Source: Thuidium tamariscinum (Eukaryota > Streptophyta > Bryopsida > Hypnales > Thuidiaceae). From it: 64,000 nucleotides of DNA. Both the position numbers and the translations under genes were made by a program. The stretch is taken from NCBI GenBank assembly GCA_947034885.2, contig OX344753.2:25746347-25810346 (forward strand). The letters run 5' to 3'. The notes beneath the pieces were generated by a model. It made no database searches. It was not told where the DNA came from and saw nothing but the letters and a program-made list of their open reading frames with translations. Position 1 is the stretch's first letter. Every line of letters begins with the position of its first letter. Shown one piece after another: positions 1 through 14,037 of this stretch.

Positions 1-924
1 AACATAAGGAAACCTACAATTTCATGTGTGGCAACAAATTTTAGAAAGGCTTGCATTGAAAGCCCATAAAGTCTTTAACCGGCAGGATTGTAGAAGACTA
101 AAACCTAGCTATGGTCAACTTTTTAATGGATCAATATTTTGCACTATGATGGAGATGTTCTTATTGGTCAATGTATAGGTGAGTTGTTGTGAATTCTAAT
201 TTTGTTCCTGAAATTTGATGTCAATTTGATGCTAATTTGATACCAATGATATCTACTAATAGGGGGGGTTATAATTGCAAAGACATATATTGAATTTGCA
301 ATGGGAGACTAAATGGTACTAACATGTGTCATGCATTTGAAAACAATGCTCCTCATGTGACCAAATGAGAGTTGATTGTAACTACCATAGGCGAAAGTTG
401 ACATATCAAAGACTTATAGAAGTTACATTAGATTTAAAAAGAAGAGAGTAGATTTTTGACTCAATAACTGAACCTTCTTCCGAATTCACATATAGAATGA
501 ATTCTCACAAGACTTATACAACTTCCAATGAAATGAATAGTTGTATTGGTAATGTCAATGACCAAAAGTGAGTTCCAAAAGGGTGTAATTTTCCATTTAC
601 TAGTACAAAATATTTTCGGAGCTCAATGAAGTTTGCTACATGGACTAAAATACACATGCCACATTTTTAATTCGATAAATTGAGGTGATGGGAAAGGTAG
701 AGGTTGTCCAAAATTTGTGAATCCCACCCTATTAGAAGTACAACCTTCTAGAGGAAAAAATTCAAGCTTGCAAGTCTTTGCATTCTTTACCAAAAGAACA
801 ATAACAAGGAGTTGAAGTAAGCTCATGTTTTGGAAAAACATCCATTCCTAGGTACTTGGCTTTGTTTTAGGTTATTATTGGAAGATATAAAGTAGTAAAG
901 ATTATTATATCTTTTACTGGTAAA
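1..924. other. AT-rich intergenic DNA, no gene seen
   Basis: No open frame here has recognisable protein similarity, and I see no paired terminal repeats. The sequence is AT-rich and typical of the gene-poor DNA in the rest of the window. Confidence 0.6.
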
Positions 925-926
925 TA

Positions 927-1475
927 TTCCCTCTATTTCAAAATAAATCCAAGGTATCCAAATATACTTGTTCCAAATTAAATTTGAAAATGACTCTTTA
1001 CAAATTGATGGACAACAATTGAAGCTAGTTCAAATACCCTAAAGCAAAAAAAATTGTAGACGCTAGACTTCAAAGGCTATATAGTAATGCAATCCTTGCA
1101 AAAGGAATCAAAATGCAACCTATATCCAAGCAAAGGCAAAGAATTAAAATATAAAGCTATACAAAAAATGATACTAGTTAACAAATCTTTTGTTGAAAAT
1201 CTATTGGAGTTGAATCACAAGACATTGTTGGAATCAAATATAGAGGGCATCAATAAACATCAATGCACCAACATTGCTCAAAGAATGATCCCAATTAATA
1301 CTACTTGAACAATTCTAAAAAAGACAAAATTTTGTCACTTTTATTGCTTATTTTTGACATGCTCCAATTCACTTTTGACTTTCAATTTTTTTCATCTAGT
1401 GGGGTTTAGTAGAAGCTACAATATCTCTAAAATCTCTTAAAAATAGAAGTAGCTCACACATAAATTTATTGTATT
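927..1475 (+). mobile_element. Stowaway-like MITE, family A (copy 1)
   Basis: A TA dinucleotide at 925-926 is followed by a TTCCCTCTATTTCAAAATAA terminus, close to the CTCCCTC-type end of plant Stowaway (Tc1/mariner) MITEs. The body (GACAACAATTGAAG near 1010, and a GTGGGGTTTAGTAGAAGC block near 1400) matches the reverse complement of the family A copy at 45548-46986. The far end is interrupted at 1476 by a CACTA-type MITE, and I could not recognise the remaining tail beyond 1827. Homology is seen directly; the superfamily is inferred from the TIR and TA flank. Confidence 0.65.
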
Positions 1476-1824
1476 CACTAGAAGAAAACTACGTTGTGTT
1501 TCACAAAAACTGTGTTAAAACTGTGTTGCCTTAAATGTAATGCGTCAGGTGGATTGTGTTGAGGTTCTGCTTTGTCAAGCGGAGTTTTTCATTCTAATAC
1601 GAAATTCTACGTTTTCCTTGTTGAATACTGCGTTTTCCTTGTTCAATTTTTTGTTGAAACGTTGAAACACAAAATTTTGCGTTACAAAAGGAGAATTCAA
1701 CACAATCCACTCCACGTGTTATGTTTAACGCAACGTAGTCCCAACACAGTTTTTGTTAAGTTTAACGCAGTTTTGGCAAGTTTAACGCAGTTTTTTGCAG
1801 GAACAGTGTTGTTTTCTTCTAGTG
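1476..1824. mobile_element. CACTA-type MITE, 349 bp
   Basis: The ends are inverted repeats: CACTAGAAGAAAAC at 1476 and GTTTTCTTCTAGTG ending at 1824. The 3-bp target duplication ATT (1473-1475 and 1825-1827) is exact. CACTA termini with a 3-bp duplication are the hallmark of the CMC/En-Spm superfamily. The interior has many short subterminal repeats of the AACGCAG and GTGTT kind, also typical. It carries no transposase and sits inside family A copy 1. Confidence 0.85.
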
Positions 1825-2050
1825 ATTTAACATAGTGCCTTTTGGTATTTGGATTACATCATTTTGATATATCATGTGTCAAGCAATGATTTCAAGTCAA
1901 CTCTAGTAGAACGGATAATCATAGAACACCATGCATCAATCTTAGGGCATGATTTTCAATGCATAAATGGGCACCAACTTGGTACTCATTTAGGCCTTAG
2001 AAACAATGCCCTCATATTGTTGTCAATGGTGCTCTATGACCTTTCTTTCT

Positions 2051-2931
2051 ACTAAAGGACCAAGGCAATTTTTCCATCAAAACCTAGTCAAAACTATCAT
2101 TTTTAATGCAAAGAGAGAAAACTCCAAGAACTTTTTTAAGAAAATCTATATTCAACTATAGGATAATATAGTTTATTGGTATATAAATATGTGGAAGGAA
2201 TTTCATAAACTTTTACTGTGTAGATTGCAAGATATTTGCATTTAAAATAAGAAAACAAGTTTTTTTGCACTTTGCTTGACTACATTTTTTGGCTTTGACT
2301 CTTTTTAATTTAACTTTTTTATAATACTGATTTTGATTTTCTTCTTATTTATATTACATAGTTGAATTGAGAATCTAAAAAAAATTTAGGAACAAAATCA
2401 CTCAAATTTCACTCATTAAAAAATTGTTAAGTAGAGGTAGATTCAAGATTGAAGAAAAAACTAAACTATTAATAGCTTCTAGATGGAATTGAATCACAAT
2501 AATCACGACAATGAAATTGTTTTAGCAAGAAAATTTAACCCTATTTAACAATTTTTCTTGAAAAAATCTAAAAATTACATTGAAAAATGAATTCAATAAG
2601 TTATTTTTCCAAAAAAGATGCTTAAATTGCAAAAAGAAATTAGATTGTCCTTAACTTTTTCATTAATAGTCCAAATAGAATGAGTAAAAGCTTCACATGT
2701 AGAAAAAAAAATCTTTGAGGTAAGAAATTGAAAAAAGAAAGTTATTTTGATTTTCTATGATTTTTTTGGTACTTCCCACCAAACTTCTTTTTGCTTATTG
2801 TACAATAACTTTTGCTCCTGGACACCAATTGAATTTCAAAAAATTCAAAGATATTTACTAAAAATTGATACAATAGGAACCTACCAGGACCTAAATTGTC
2901 CCCCAAGGAGACAAATGGTACTTTAAAGGCT
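2051..2931 (+). mobile_element. Degraded copy of TTAA-type MITE family B
   Basis: The left end (CTAAAGGACCAAGGC) and right end (AATTGTCCCCCAAGG, then a decayed GGTACTTTAAAGG) align along their length with the intact element at 45723-46633. The central tracts (AAAATTGTTAAGTAGA near 2420 and AATCACAATAATC near 2490) also match. The outermost TIR bases and the TTAA flanks are no longer clean, so this is an older copy. Confidence 0.7.
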
Positions 2932-2989
2932 AAGATGGACACCTCAAAAACCACCACATTTTACTATTGTCTATAGTTACTATAATTAG

Positions 2990-3215
2990 GATGATCAAAA
3001 TTCCATATTTTCTTGTTGGCAAGTGAAAAGAGGTTCAAATGTACCAAAGACCATGATATTTCTATGTCTTGTATAAAAATTATATAAGGTCAAAGTTTTT
3101 TCCAGTAGATGTTCTAAAATTGTTGTTTTTAGAGATGTATATAGAGTGATGATGGTGGTTTTAGATAGGGTGCAGTTTAAAACGTGCCCACCTTAGTGCA
3201 TGTGATTTAGGTCAC
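2990..3215 (+). repeat. Dispersed repeat family E, copy 1
   Basis: This contains TTCTTGTTGGCAAGTGAAA, then a CAAAG...ATATTT block and a TTTAGAGATGTATA block, in the same order and spacing as the copies near 4020-4300, 36110-36350 and, weakly, 62150-62470. No terminal repeats or coding capacity were recognised. Confidence 0.55.
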
Positions 3216-4019
3216 AATGCCTACTTTGTTGCCACTTTGGAGTTGAAAAGCTTTTGCTTTTTGGTAACATGGAGAACTACATAGCACTAGTTATTATTTT
3301 GTCAAAGTGTCATTTGCTACAATATAATACAAGCCTAGAACTTATCCTAAATGGATTTAAAGAGAGTCATAGATGGTTGATTGTCTAAAGTAGAGATACC
3401 TAAAATAAAGAAGCCCTCCTATAATGACACAATAGGGGGCCCTACAATGGTGTGCAATCCTATTTTTTTTTTGCTGATTGAAAAATATTTCTTTCTTCTC
3501 AATCATCTTCTCATCCACTTATCTCTTTTCCCACCTATCCATTGAGTATAGTTGTAGGATGCACATTTGATTAGGAACAAGTTCCAAAGCTAGCCATTTC
3601 AATTGAAGCTATGAGATAGGGATGGGTCCATATGAAAAATCCACAATGATCCTGAATATAACATTCATTCTTATGGGAAAAAATCCCTTTTCTTGCATTC
3701 TTCCTTGTCCTTTCTTTTGCACCCATTGCACTCAATTTCTCAACAAATTCTCCATACCTTAACTTATATGTGCAGAAAAGAAAAAACCTATGATATCACA
3801 GTACAAAAGGGCATCTGGAATCAAAAGATACAAAAGCTGGCCTGATGCCTGGCTGAAGGTTCTTACAGTCATGTTGGGTGCATGGACATGAGCCAGACTG
3901 AATGCACACATTTTCTCGAGCATTTTCTGTACAGTACATGTAAGCTATCAAACAGATAATGGAGTGAGTTCTCAATGCCACTCATTATGGCTGAGATTCT
4001 TATAAGGTTAGCGCCCCCT
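3216..4019. other. Intergenic DNA, no gene seen
   Basis: Only short chance open frames are present. A stretch near 3540-3660 is loosely similar to 57020-57150, which suggests another old dispersed repeat, but I could not define its ends. Confidence 0.45.
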
Positions 4020-4300
4020 GCAAAACCATTTTTCTTTTGCTACTGTGCCTCGTTAATATTATTAGACTGTTCAGTTTTTCAAATTTTTTTGTTGACAAGT
4101 GATAGGGGGTTCCAATGCTTCAAAGAACATAGCATTTGGATATTGTATGCAAAAGTTATGAAGGCTCAAAGTTTGGTGTCATAGAGTTTTTTGAAATCAG
4201 GTTTCTTTCCACGTAGGTATACATTGATTTTGGAGATGTAGGTAGGGTGATGATGGTCGTGGGTCAGTGGCACATTTGAAGGGGGTTCACCTTTGTAGGT
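4020..4300 (+). repeat. Dispersed repeat family E, copy 2
   Basis: It shares CTTTTGCTACTGTGCCT, TTGTTGACAAGTGATAGG, ATGCAAAAGTTATGAAGG and GATTTTGGAGATGTAGG in order with the copy at 36110-36350. Substitutions are frequent, so it is old. Orientation is the same as the other copies. Confidence 0.6.
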
Positions 4301-7300
4301 GTTTATATAAGACCTAGGTGAAGTTTGGTTTGAAATACGAACATCTATAATTCCATTTGCCCTTGTCTCCTAAATGTGGGTGTCGTAATGTTTGCAGTTG
4401 GTCTAGAAAAGTATAAGGCTTTTGATTGTAATAGATGTTTGTGAATATCCCTATCTTTTAACAAATCTTGTTCATTGGCAACCCTAATCTTGGGATTCTT
4501 CCCTTGATATATGTAAAGTAGAGTAGCACTTGACTCTTTCTCATATTTGCCTCTTCACTCTTTCAAGTTCTAAATGTAATTCTCATAATAACACAAAAAT
4601 AAAATTGACAGTCTTAATAAAATACAACTACAATATTCAATGATAAATACATTTATTCCATTAAAAAAAACATAAGATTAGATATGAAGCCAAGCCCTTT
4701 AAATACCCACAAAAAGGACTTGTAGATACAACAATAATGGAAAAATACCCTATTTCCCTACCAACTAGTCAAATAAACTTCAACCTTCTACTACCACCTA
4801 GTAAGCCTAACCACCTTTCCATTTAGAATCAATATAGATGTAGTAAGATTCTTAATTTAAAACTAGTAAACAATCCACATCACAATACTAGAATTGAATT
4901 TTTGTACATGAAATTTAAGCTAAAGTTCACTACATATACAAAATATAACAGAAAAATCCAATTTTTGTATAGCACATGCATTTAACAATGAAGGAAATTA
5001 CCATGGATGAAAATGATTTATGTTACTAAATTTAGTAAAAATCACTATTCCATCATAATAGGTGTTGAACTTCTAACAACTGTAAATTACTCATTTTGGA
5101 AATTTTATGGAAATTCAAAATATACTGAAAATCAGACTTTGAAAGCTGTATCTTGGTAGTTGGAATCAAATGAAAAAAAGATTATTACATTAACCTCGTT
5201 TAAATTCTAGTATACCCGTGAAGAAAATTCAAAATACATTGCATAGTGATCCATTTTCATTCCATTTTTTATACCCAAATTATCCACAAAAATTTTTAAG
5301 ACTTTATTGGATTGCACAAATTATTTAGTTGGCACCAAATTGTTAATGAAAATCATCTATTCTTCATTCTCAAGTAACCATGTATATCTAATGAGTACAC
5401 TAATACCACAAAATGTCATGTATAGTGTTGAAGGATTAAGGCATATTGCCTCACTATTGTAGTATTGCCCCATTTAGGATTGAAGGCATTCCAAAATAAC
5501 TTAAACATGAAAAAGCAATATACAAGGAAATACAAGATGAAGTGGATATTTATTATTTCAAAGCTCACAACTTGAGAATTAGTTGTAAGCTTTTAAAGTA
5601 ATCAATCCAAAATTTATAAATGCCATTAGACTCCTTTAACCCTGGAGCACTCTAGCATCCAATTTCTAGACAATGTATAGATTGAAATCCAAAGTTCTTT
5701 CTCATTACAGCTTGGATGAAAGTCATCCTTTCTTTTAGAGATACTTTATGAAGTTGTAGTTATATCCAATGGTTGGATTTTGTGTTACTAGAGCACCTAT
5801 TTTTCTAAAATTACAAATGTAAAAGTACGCAAGTGTTTGACTTGGGTTGACTCTAGTTCAAACTTGGAATTGCAAAAATCAAGTGAGAATCAAAGAACAT
5901 AAAAATTCCAAAAAATGACCATATCAAAATGAATTTCATTTCAAATCCTTTCTAACAAAATTTACTCAAAAAATGACAATATTATATTTGTAATTGAATT
6001 TAGAACAAATTTTGAATTTTTCCTTTCAGAATTTATAGAAAATATTAGTGATAGCATTGACGAATCCAACCATATGGATAGAATCAAAAACTCAAATTCT
6101 TCAACTTTTATTTGCATCTTAATTCCAAAATATGCTTCCAAATAGCTCTTTACAATGATTTTGTTGAAATCATCAATTTTGGAGATGAGTCTCAACACTT
6201 AGGGGTTAAAATTCACATACAATGATTTCAATAATGGTCATCTAATACTCATAAATTGGTCACAATATTTTTCTAAAACAAGCATAGTCAGGGCCATTAA
6301 ATCATCACATTCTTTACTTGGTTTAGGCTCTAAAAGTTCATGATGTTATGATGGCTACAAGGACAATCCAAAGCCATCCCTTGCACACTCCAATAGCATC
6401 ACCCGGTTCTTGCTTTATTTATTCAAATAAATCCCATGTAGGCTTCTTACATGGCTATAAGGTAAACAAGCATATTATCCCCTTGATTTGGAATTCAAAT
6501 GTCCTAGAGCCAATTCCACCAAGGGATCATTTTTTAGAAGTGTGACCTTACTTTATAGATTCTGTGAAATCATATAATTTTGTAATTAAAATTATACCAT
6601 AACTGCTTGTCGATGTATTTATTAGCACTTAAATAATCACCAATCAAGCATTGACATGTTATTGCATTTTGGTTGTAATGTACTAGTTCTATCACAATCT
6701 TGAATGGATTTAGATTAATATTTTCTAGATAGATTTGGATGTTTATATGGATAGAATTAGAGTCAAAAGTAGAAGACAAGATTAGGCAATGAATAAAATT
6801 ATATTGGTTTACCTCAATGGGGTCATTTTTTAATGGCACAAATACTAAAATGGCCACTAGTTAGAAGGAGGTGTACTTTTTTGTTTGGTTATTCTTGTAA
6901 ATTCATAAAATTCTTTGAATTAAATTGCAAAATTTGAGGTTCCCATTGATTTCTACTATTTGACTTTTGATGTATTTGCACTTTCAAAATATACTCTCGG
7001 ATGCACATATTTCTTGTATATTCTCCCATATAATTTGTAAGTATATGGTTTTAAAATCTAAATTAAAATATTTTTGATAATTTTTTAAAAAAGTGTTAAG
7101 AAACCTATAATTGAATTAAATAAATAAATTTTTTCTAAATAATTTTAAGAAATAATATTTTTTAATGTAACTATACTCTCTCGGCCATATTAGACTGTTG
7201 ATGTGTCATGTTCCTAGCATATTCCCACAATTTGGGAACTCAAAATAACTCTCAAGCTTCCAATGCCCTAAAATCTCTTCTGATACCCTACGCTAAACAA

Positions 7301-8725
7301 GCTTGTTTGTTTGTTTGTTTGTTTGTTTATTTATTTGTTTTGTTTGTTTGTTATGGTGAGACTTGTCCCAAATTGTAAATTTTCTTATCTACAATCTTAA
7401 TATTGTTGGAAATCTCTTTGTGATGAGGGATTCATGGACTTTGTTCCATGCCATTTGGACCTATGAAGTGAAAGTTATTGAATTTCAAACTTTTAATGAA
7501 TTAATAAAATTAGAAAATTACTCTTTCTTTCATTTTGACTATGACAATGGCAAAAGGCACTCTACTTATGTCTTAATTAAGGGTAGTGGCCCTCAAAGTG
7601 AGCTTTAACCATAAAAATTGCCTTCACTAATTTATTTTTCAATATTTTTCCCTCCTATTTTACATTATTTATATACAACAATCCACCATTTGGAATCTAA
7701 AACAAGACATTTCTGAAATTTTGGTGAATTTATCAATACTTCTTAGTTAAAGTATGAAGTCGACACCAAAAAAAATTCATTGCACAAGATTCAAAACATT
7801 GTCTTTCATCGTAGAATGACCAATAAAGTAATTGTCTTTATGACACACTCATTCAATCAACCTAAAATCATAATTAGAAACTTCTAGGACAACTCCTATT
7901 GTCTACAATGGAGTTCCTATATATGTTTTTGTTTTCATTGCCTATAGAATACATTTATAATTTCATTGAGTTGAAGTACAAAGATTTATCAAATTTTAGT
8001 ACTTGAAATCTAGTGCATCTACCTACAACATTCAAAGTGTTAAATGATTTTAAATGTATTATTTTTCATTCCTCTATTAGAAGGACCAAGGATTATATTC
8101 ATCCTAAAATTAATTTTTTTTCTTCTCTAATTTTATTCATACAAATTTATATCTACTTTTATTTATAGCCAAGACATTTTCATAAACCCTATTGTCAATA
8201 GAATGATGTTTCAAGAATTAAATCCAAGCTAATGTAGATTCAAGTCATTTATGAAATTTTCCTCTAATGAGTAAAATTCCCCCTATAGTTTAACTCACAT
8301 GATTTTCTAATTTTCACAAAGTGAATCCTACAAAATATAATTAAACACTATAGTCTTTTTGTAGTTCTAATTTATTCCTAGTATAGTCTTAGTATAGTCA
8401 TATACAATTTAAGAAATGTTAATACCCAAAAGAATTTGGATTGGAGCCCAAAGAAATGGATTGAATTGGTTGGAACTTTGAGTTTGCACTATAGCTCTCT
8501 TCCAATTGAAACACTCCAATTCTCTAGGCTCCAACCCCAAGTATTTTGGTGTAAATAGGTTCTTAATCATAGTGCAATAATAGTGTGTCATATACTATAA
8601 GAAACTTGTACTTTACATAGTGTATTTTAGGTGACATCCAAAGTAACAACTAGTATTTTTATATCAAGAATAATGTCTTCCAAAACATCAAGACATTATG
8701 AGGAACATAAAATATTATAGAAGAC
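4301..8725. other. AT-rich intergenic DNA, no gene seen
   Basis: About 4.4 kb with no open frame above roughly 95 codons and no recognised domain. It contains a TTTG microsatellite (7303-7352) and otherwise only low-complexity AT-rich DNA. Confidence 0.6.
7303..7352. repeat. TTTG microsatellite
   Basis: Tetranucleotide repeat TTTG interrupted by two TTTA units and a TTTTG; about 12 units. Confidence 0.95.
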
Positions 8726-8728
8726 ATT

Positions 8729-8989
8729 TGAGTTATTTGTAAAGTCCCCCCCACTTTGGGCATGCCTTTTTTTGAAGTTGAGAAGGCAACTATAGTTGAA
8801 GCGTCAAATTTTTTTGCACGATACTTAAGACACACAACTTCAAAAGTGGGGACCAAACTTTTTTAGGCACCATTTTGATGGAAAAATAAGTTTCATATCC
8901 ACATTTATTTCGACTTTTTTAACTCAACTGGCTTTTTCACAAAACTCATGGGTTTAAACCCCGGTTTAGTGTACTTCACAAATAACTCA
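8729..8989 (-). mobile_element. MITE family D, 261 bp (copy 1)
   Basis: The ends are TGAGTTATTTGTAAAGT at 8729 and its near-complement ACTTCACAAATAACTCA ending at 8989. An exact 3-bp duplication ATT flanks it (8726-8728 and 8990-8992). The copy at 38721-38981 is the same length in the opposite orientation. A 3-bp duplication fits PIF/Harbinger or CACTA; the TIR does not start with CACTA, so the superfamily is open. Confidence 0.85.
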
Positions 8990-8992
8990 ATT

Positions 8993-11900
8993 ATTGACAT
9001 AAAAACATTAGGGGAGATTTGAGACCTTTGGAAGATTGTAAAATCCCAAATTGTGGGAATGTAGAAATTGTTGCAGGAATGCAAAAATGCAAGAATTTGA
9101 CGTGGTTGAGAGTGTGCCACATCATTAATTTTTCTTTGAATTTTTTTGCATTTGAAGACCAATTTAAAAAAAATTGCTAGCATGACAACAACTATTAGTT
9201 TCAAGAACAAATTTGAAACGACCCTTTGGAGGCCTCAAATCTCTTTTCATGCACAAGTTGTTAAATTGGGTGTCATCTAAAATCTATCACTCAAAACACA
9301 AGTTTTTTATAATAATAGAAAGAGAATGCAATTATAGTGCAATCATAAAAATTAGTCATGTCCTATATGATTCATGAACAAGTGTTCTAAAATCTTCTTA
9401 CTTCTTGCTTCTTTATTGAGAACTACAAAATAACTAATGAATGATTGCAATCTACTCATGTATCCAACTACTACATAACTGATACATAAATGACTAAACA
9501 ATGATTGTCATATCATTACCAATGACTACCATATGATTGACCCAAATCCTCACAAGTACATGTGGTAATTGCAAGGATAATTGCTATATTAGAAAATGAC
9601 TTCAAGATGACTAATATTCAACTATACTCTTAAAAACCCAAGTCAAGAATGACTAAAATATGATAGTTGTAGCCAAAATTATTACTATGAAATGACCAAC
9701 AAGATATTTAAAATTCCTCTATGTCAACCAAATTTGGCACATGACATCTACCACATTATTTACAAACTAGCTAAGAGAATATGTCCATGTATACAAACCA
9801 CGTCAACAATGCTTGTCAAGTCAACTACCCTACATAATCACACACTAACAAACTTCATCACTTCCATTTGAATAAATAAATAAATGACTACCTTATCTAA
9901 TATGACTTTGAGTCTAAAATCTATTGTTCTGGTCATTCTTTTGTCAAAAGAGCCCTAAATGATTGATTATACAATCATAAATGCCAATTATTGATTTTGC
10001 AAGCTTCCATCAATGTATGCTCACATTGTGCACTAGGTGAGGTTGTGCTAATGGGAGCTTTGCGGCATCATCAATGTCAAAGGGGGTGACATCGTCACTA
10101 GCTCTTCTATACCATTCTCCGTCAACAATACTTCCCTTACCTCTTCCTCCACCTATTCCCATCTAATACAATATTCTCTAGCAACAATGTTTTTCTTACC
10201 TCTTCCTCCACTTGTTCCCATCTAATACACCATTACTTGTCAATAATGCTTCCCCTACCTTTCCCTCTACCTATTTCCATCTAATATGCCTTCCTTTCTT
10301 TAATTCTTGTTTTCACACATAATGGATTATAGTTTTGACATTTTACTCTATTTCATGCTCTTCAGTTTCTCTTGTTAGCTCTACTATGGCTTGTGCCTTG
10401 AGAAGTTAGAAACCTATTTGGAATTCAATCCCTCTTTTCACTCACCTCTCTACATCTACCACAATGTCATTCCATTGTTTCACACACATTTACACCACTC
10501 ACTTGCTATAGCTTGTCCTCCCATTGTTGCAGTTCTAAAAAGCTTGCAAACTATGAGCCTCATTGTTGTCAATTGGGCCTTAGAATTTTATTTTTTTATA
10601 TTTTCTCAATTTTATTAGTATGTTTGGTTAAAAAGACCTAAAAATAATGTTTGCATGGTATTTAATAGAAGTCCCTACAAATATAGTGAAAAAGTCTTAA
10701 ATGTCTAAAAAAATTGTTAAATACTTTTATTTCCTTCTTCTAATGTTCAATTAAGTGTTAGGGCAATCAAATAGAAGTTTGGAAGTAGTGACAAACTTGA
10801 TGGCCAAAATATATCAAATCACCTAATTTGAGTTGAAGAGGGTAAAACTCTATATGTATGTGCTAGACACTTAGGCCATAAGAGTTAGAGAGCCAAAGTA
10901 AGAATTGTCTTCCTAAGTCTTAGAACCATAGAGGTCACCATCTAATTTGCAAGGATTAGGAAAAATTGTCCTTTTATACTTTGCACAAAAATTCACATGA
11001 ACACAAAGAATTTGTGACCAAAAATTGGAAAGAGGTGTTTTTATCATAAAAACATACTTAGATCACAACAGTAAAGTTGATTTGTGAAGATTCCCTAGTA
11101 TTGTGCTTTCTTGGAGGAATTAAATCTATAAGTAATAATTTAATACCTTAATTAGAAAGTGCAAAGTACATGAAAATTTTTAATTGTACCTTGAGAGCTT
11201 CCTAGAAGTTGCCAAAGAAAAGTATTGTAACTTTCTAAATTGTGAATGGTAACTCCTTGAAAGTCAACTATTTTTAATAACATTCAGAAATTTATAGAAA
11301 TTACCTAGGTAGTGGTAAAATCCCAATGAAAATTAAAATATGTTTTTTAGCATAACTAAGTGCCCCACCAAAATCCAAAACACCTCAACATCAAAAAGTA
11401 CTAGAACCAATGGTGGCAACAAATTTTACTAAAGAGTATCTGATGTTTGAATGAAGTCAACTTGGACTCTTTTCTTAATTTCTTTAACCTTTCAAAAAAT
11501 CTAGACTAGTCAAAACTTTGAAAAAAAACAAATTCCAACAATTGGATTTTCTACCTTTTTCATTGGTTTGCAAATTGCTAGCTTTTGCTTGCAAAATGAC
11601 TTAGAAGAAGAAGGTGGGGGTCTCCCTTATCTTATTTGGGTCTTCTAAAGACAATGGCCTAGTTTGCTTAGAGATTGAAGATTTTCTCCAAAAGTTAGAG
11701 CCATCATAGTAGTGAGGTAGAATTTAAATAGTTATTGTTAATTTGATTTTTCTGCAAGTTGTTTTAGATAAAATAAGAGGGAGAAGATGCCTTAGAAGAA
11801 AATAAAAGTCTTCCCTTCTTTTCTTGTTGTGCCCCTTTTTCTGTAAAGTTTTTCCAAGATGCAACTACATTCTTGAATTTTGGCTATTTTGCCAAAAGTT

Positions 11901-14033
11901 TATTTAAATTTCATTTTGAGCTTTGTTTCTTGATCATTCTTGAAGTTTCTTTGTGTTTTGAGCTCTTTCCAAAGGGCATGGAGTTTCCTTTGGGGTTGCA
12001 TATTACTTACTTATTGTGTTTTTAGTCTTGAATACTAACTATTTGAAGTTTTTTTCCATGATGAATAGCAACTATGAGTTTAAAAGTTTAGGAGTCATAT
12101 ATACTAACAATCTCTCACTATATGCCATCAATTCTACGTGTCTTGTATCTTGTGGTTTCTTATTTCTGATTGATTCATGAGCCAATCTAAAATCCAAACA
12201 TGATAGATCAATGGGGTGTAGTTCCATAGTAGTGTGAAAGATTCAACAATCAAGACTCAAGATTTATATACAACTACAACTTTTCTCATTCTTGAATCAT
12301 TTTTGGCCTCACAACCAAACTCTTGTAATTTCTCAAGGCAAACCTCTCTCTACATGACAATGGATGATTGTAAGAAATACTTGTTATGTTTGGACTATAA
12401 AGTAGTTTGCTCTAAGAGTGCTTCTTACTTTGGTTGAGAGACTATATTGTGGTTAAATTTATAAATATGTTTTTTTTTTTTTTTTAGAAAACGAATACTG
12501 AGATGCTTTTATTTGTGGAAAGTAATTTAAAATCAATAGATTATATAAAAAGAATATGAATTTATAAAGTTATGGAAATACATATATCGAAAGCCAATTC
12601 TAGTCTCTTTCTTCAAATGTTGACCCTCTCTATCATGTTCAAAATATTTATATTTTAGGTAAGAATCTAGCCATTGTATATTTTTGCAAACATGTCACAA
12701 TTGGGTACTATTACCTTACAATACCTATACATTTTCTATTCATCATTGTGTAGAGCAATAGAACTACACAATTTTTTTTTGATGAATTTTTGCCAAAATA
12801 TGATGTCATGCCAAAAATTAACAACACCATCGAAATTGTTATTTTTATCACAGTATAGTAGTAAAGGTTCGTTCGCAAGGAATTTTGCATTGGATTAGGA
12901 AAGAGAATTAATAAAATATTATTTATAAAGCCAATCATTGGCCAATTGACAAATTGACAAATTGACAAAGTCTAAAACCAATCACTGGCTAATAAAAAAG
13001 AATATAAAATCACAATCAAGCATTATAAAGAAAACTACAAGGGAAAAAATGAAGACAACTTGACTTCTAAAGATATTGGAGAGAAAAAAATGAGAAAGAA
13101 AGATAGATAGAAATGACAAATTGTTTTCGCTATATCTAATCAATTAGAGAACTATTCACAATGAACAACCTCCAAGTTGATTGGCCACTATTCATATCTT
13201 TTGATATTAGACCTTTTAGATCTATCTAACAATTAGTCTAATAACCTTTACAAACGTAAAAACTATTCAACAAATTACGTACATTTACACTATACAAGGC
13301 AAATAGTCAAAAATGAAAAATTTAGAATGACTACATATGACTTTATTTAGGCATTAGTTCCTTTGAATCCTAAAGCTTTCTATGATCAAATGGATTTTTC
13401 ATTTTTGTGCAAGCTCCTATAAATGCAATTCTAGACAATCTTTTGTGAAACTTTTTTGTAGAGTGGAGATTTTTCCTAGCTTTCCAATGAGTCAATTTGC
13501 AGAAAAAGAAGTTTTTGGTTAAAGATTTATGTGGTTTTTTTTATTTCTTTGAAGTTTGAAGCAACTAAATAGAATTTTATGAAATCTAAACAAATTCTTA
13601 TAGATTTGTTCACATTACTAGGAAGTTTACAATTATTCTAGTCTAATGAGTGAGGTAAAAGATATGAAGAATTTCCTTTTGTAGGTAGTCATAAAATATT
13701 TTTCCTAAAATAACTATGAAGTTTATTTTTTAACCCTTATTGAATATTCAATGTTCCTACTTAGTAAAACTTTAATAGTTTCTATATTAGAGAACACTAA
13801 GAGAAATTTGATAATTTTTTTTACATAATAACATGTATCCAAAATTTTGATAAAATTTTCTAATATAAAAAGAAATATATTTTTGGAAATAAAAATTATA
13901 GTAATTACAAAAATGTTTCAAATTATTGTGATAAACATTGTGGTATAGTTGGTATACTCCTTGAGCTCAAACTAAAAGAAATTTGATATAAAAGTCCAAA
14001 AGTGGTGTATTATAAGATTTTAAGATATTGTTT
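8993..14033. other. AT-rich intergenic DNA, no gene seen
   Basis: About 5 kb without a recognisable gene. It holds the 60-bp tandem repeat at 10121-10300 and a short AATTGACAA iteration near 12948-12968. The open frames present are short and unsupported. Confidence 0.6.
10121..10300. repeat. 60-bp tandem repeat, three units
   Basis: Three consecutive units of about 60 bp, each reading roughly CAACAATGCTTCC, CTTACCTCTTCCTCCAC, CCCATCTAATAC. The units differ from one another at about 10-20% of positions. No coding frame is kept across them. Confidence 0.8.
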
Positions 14034-14037
14034 TTAA

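Noticed and set aside
1087-1308. 73-codon frame within the first Stowaway-like MITE
   Set aside because: The copy at 45548-46986 does not keep the frame, and such MITEs are non-coding.
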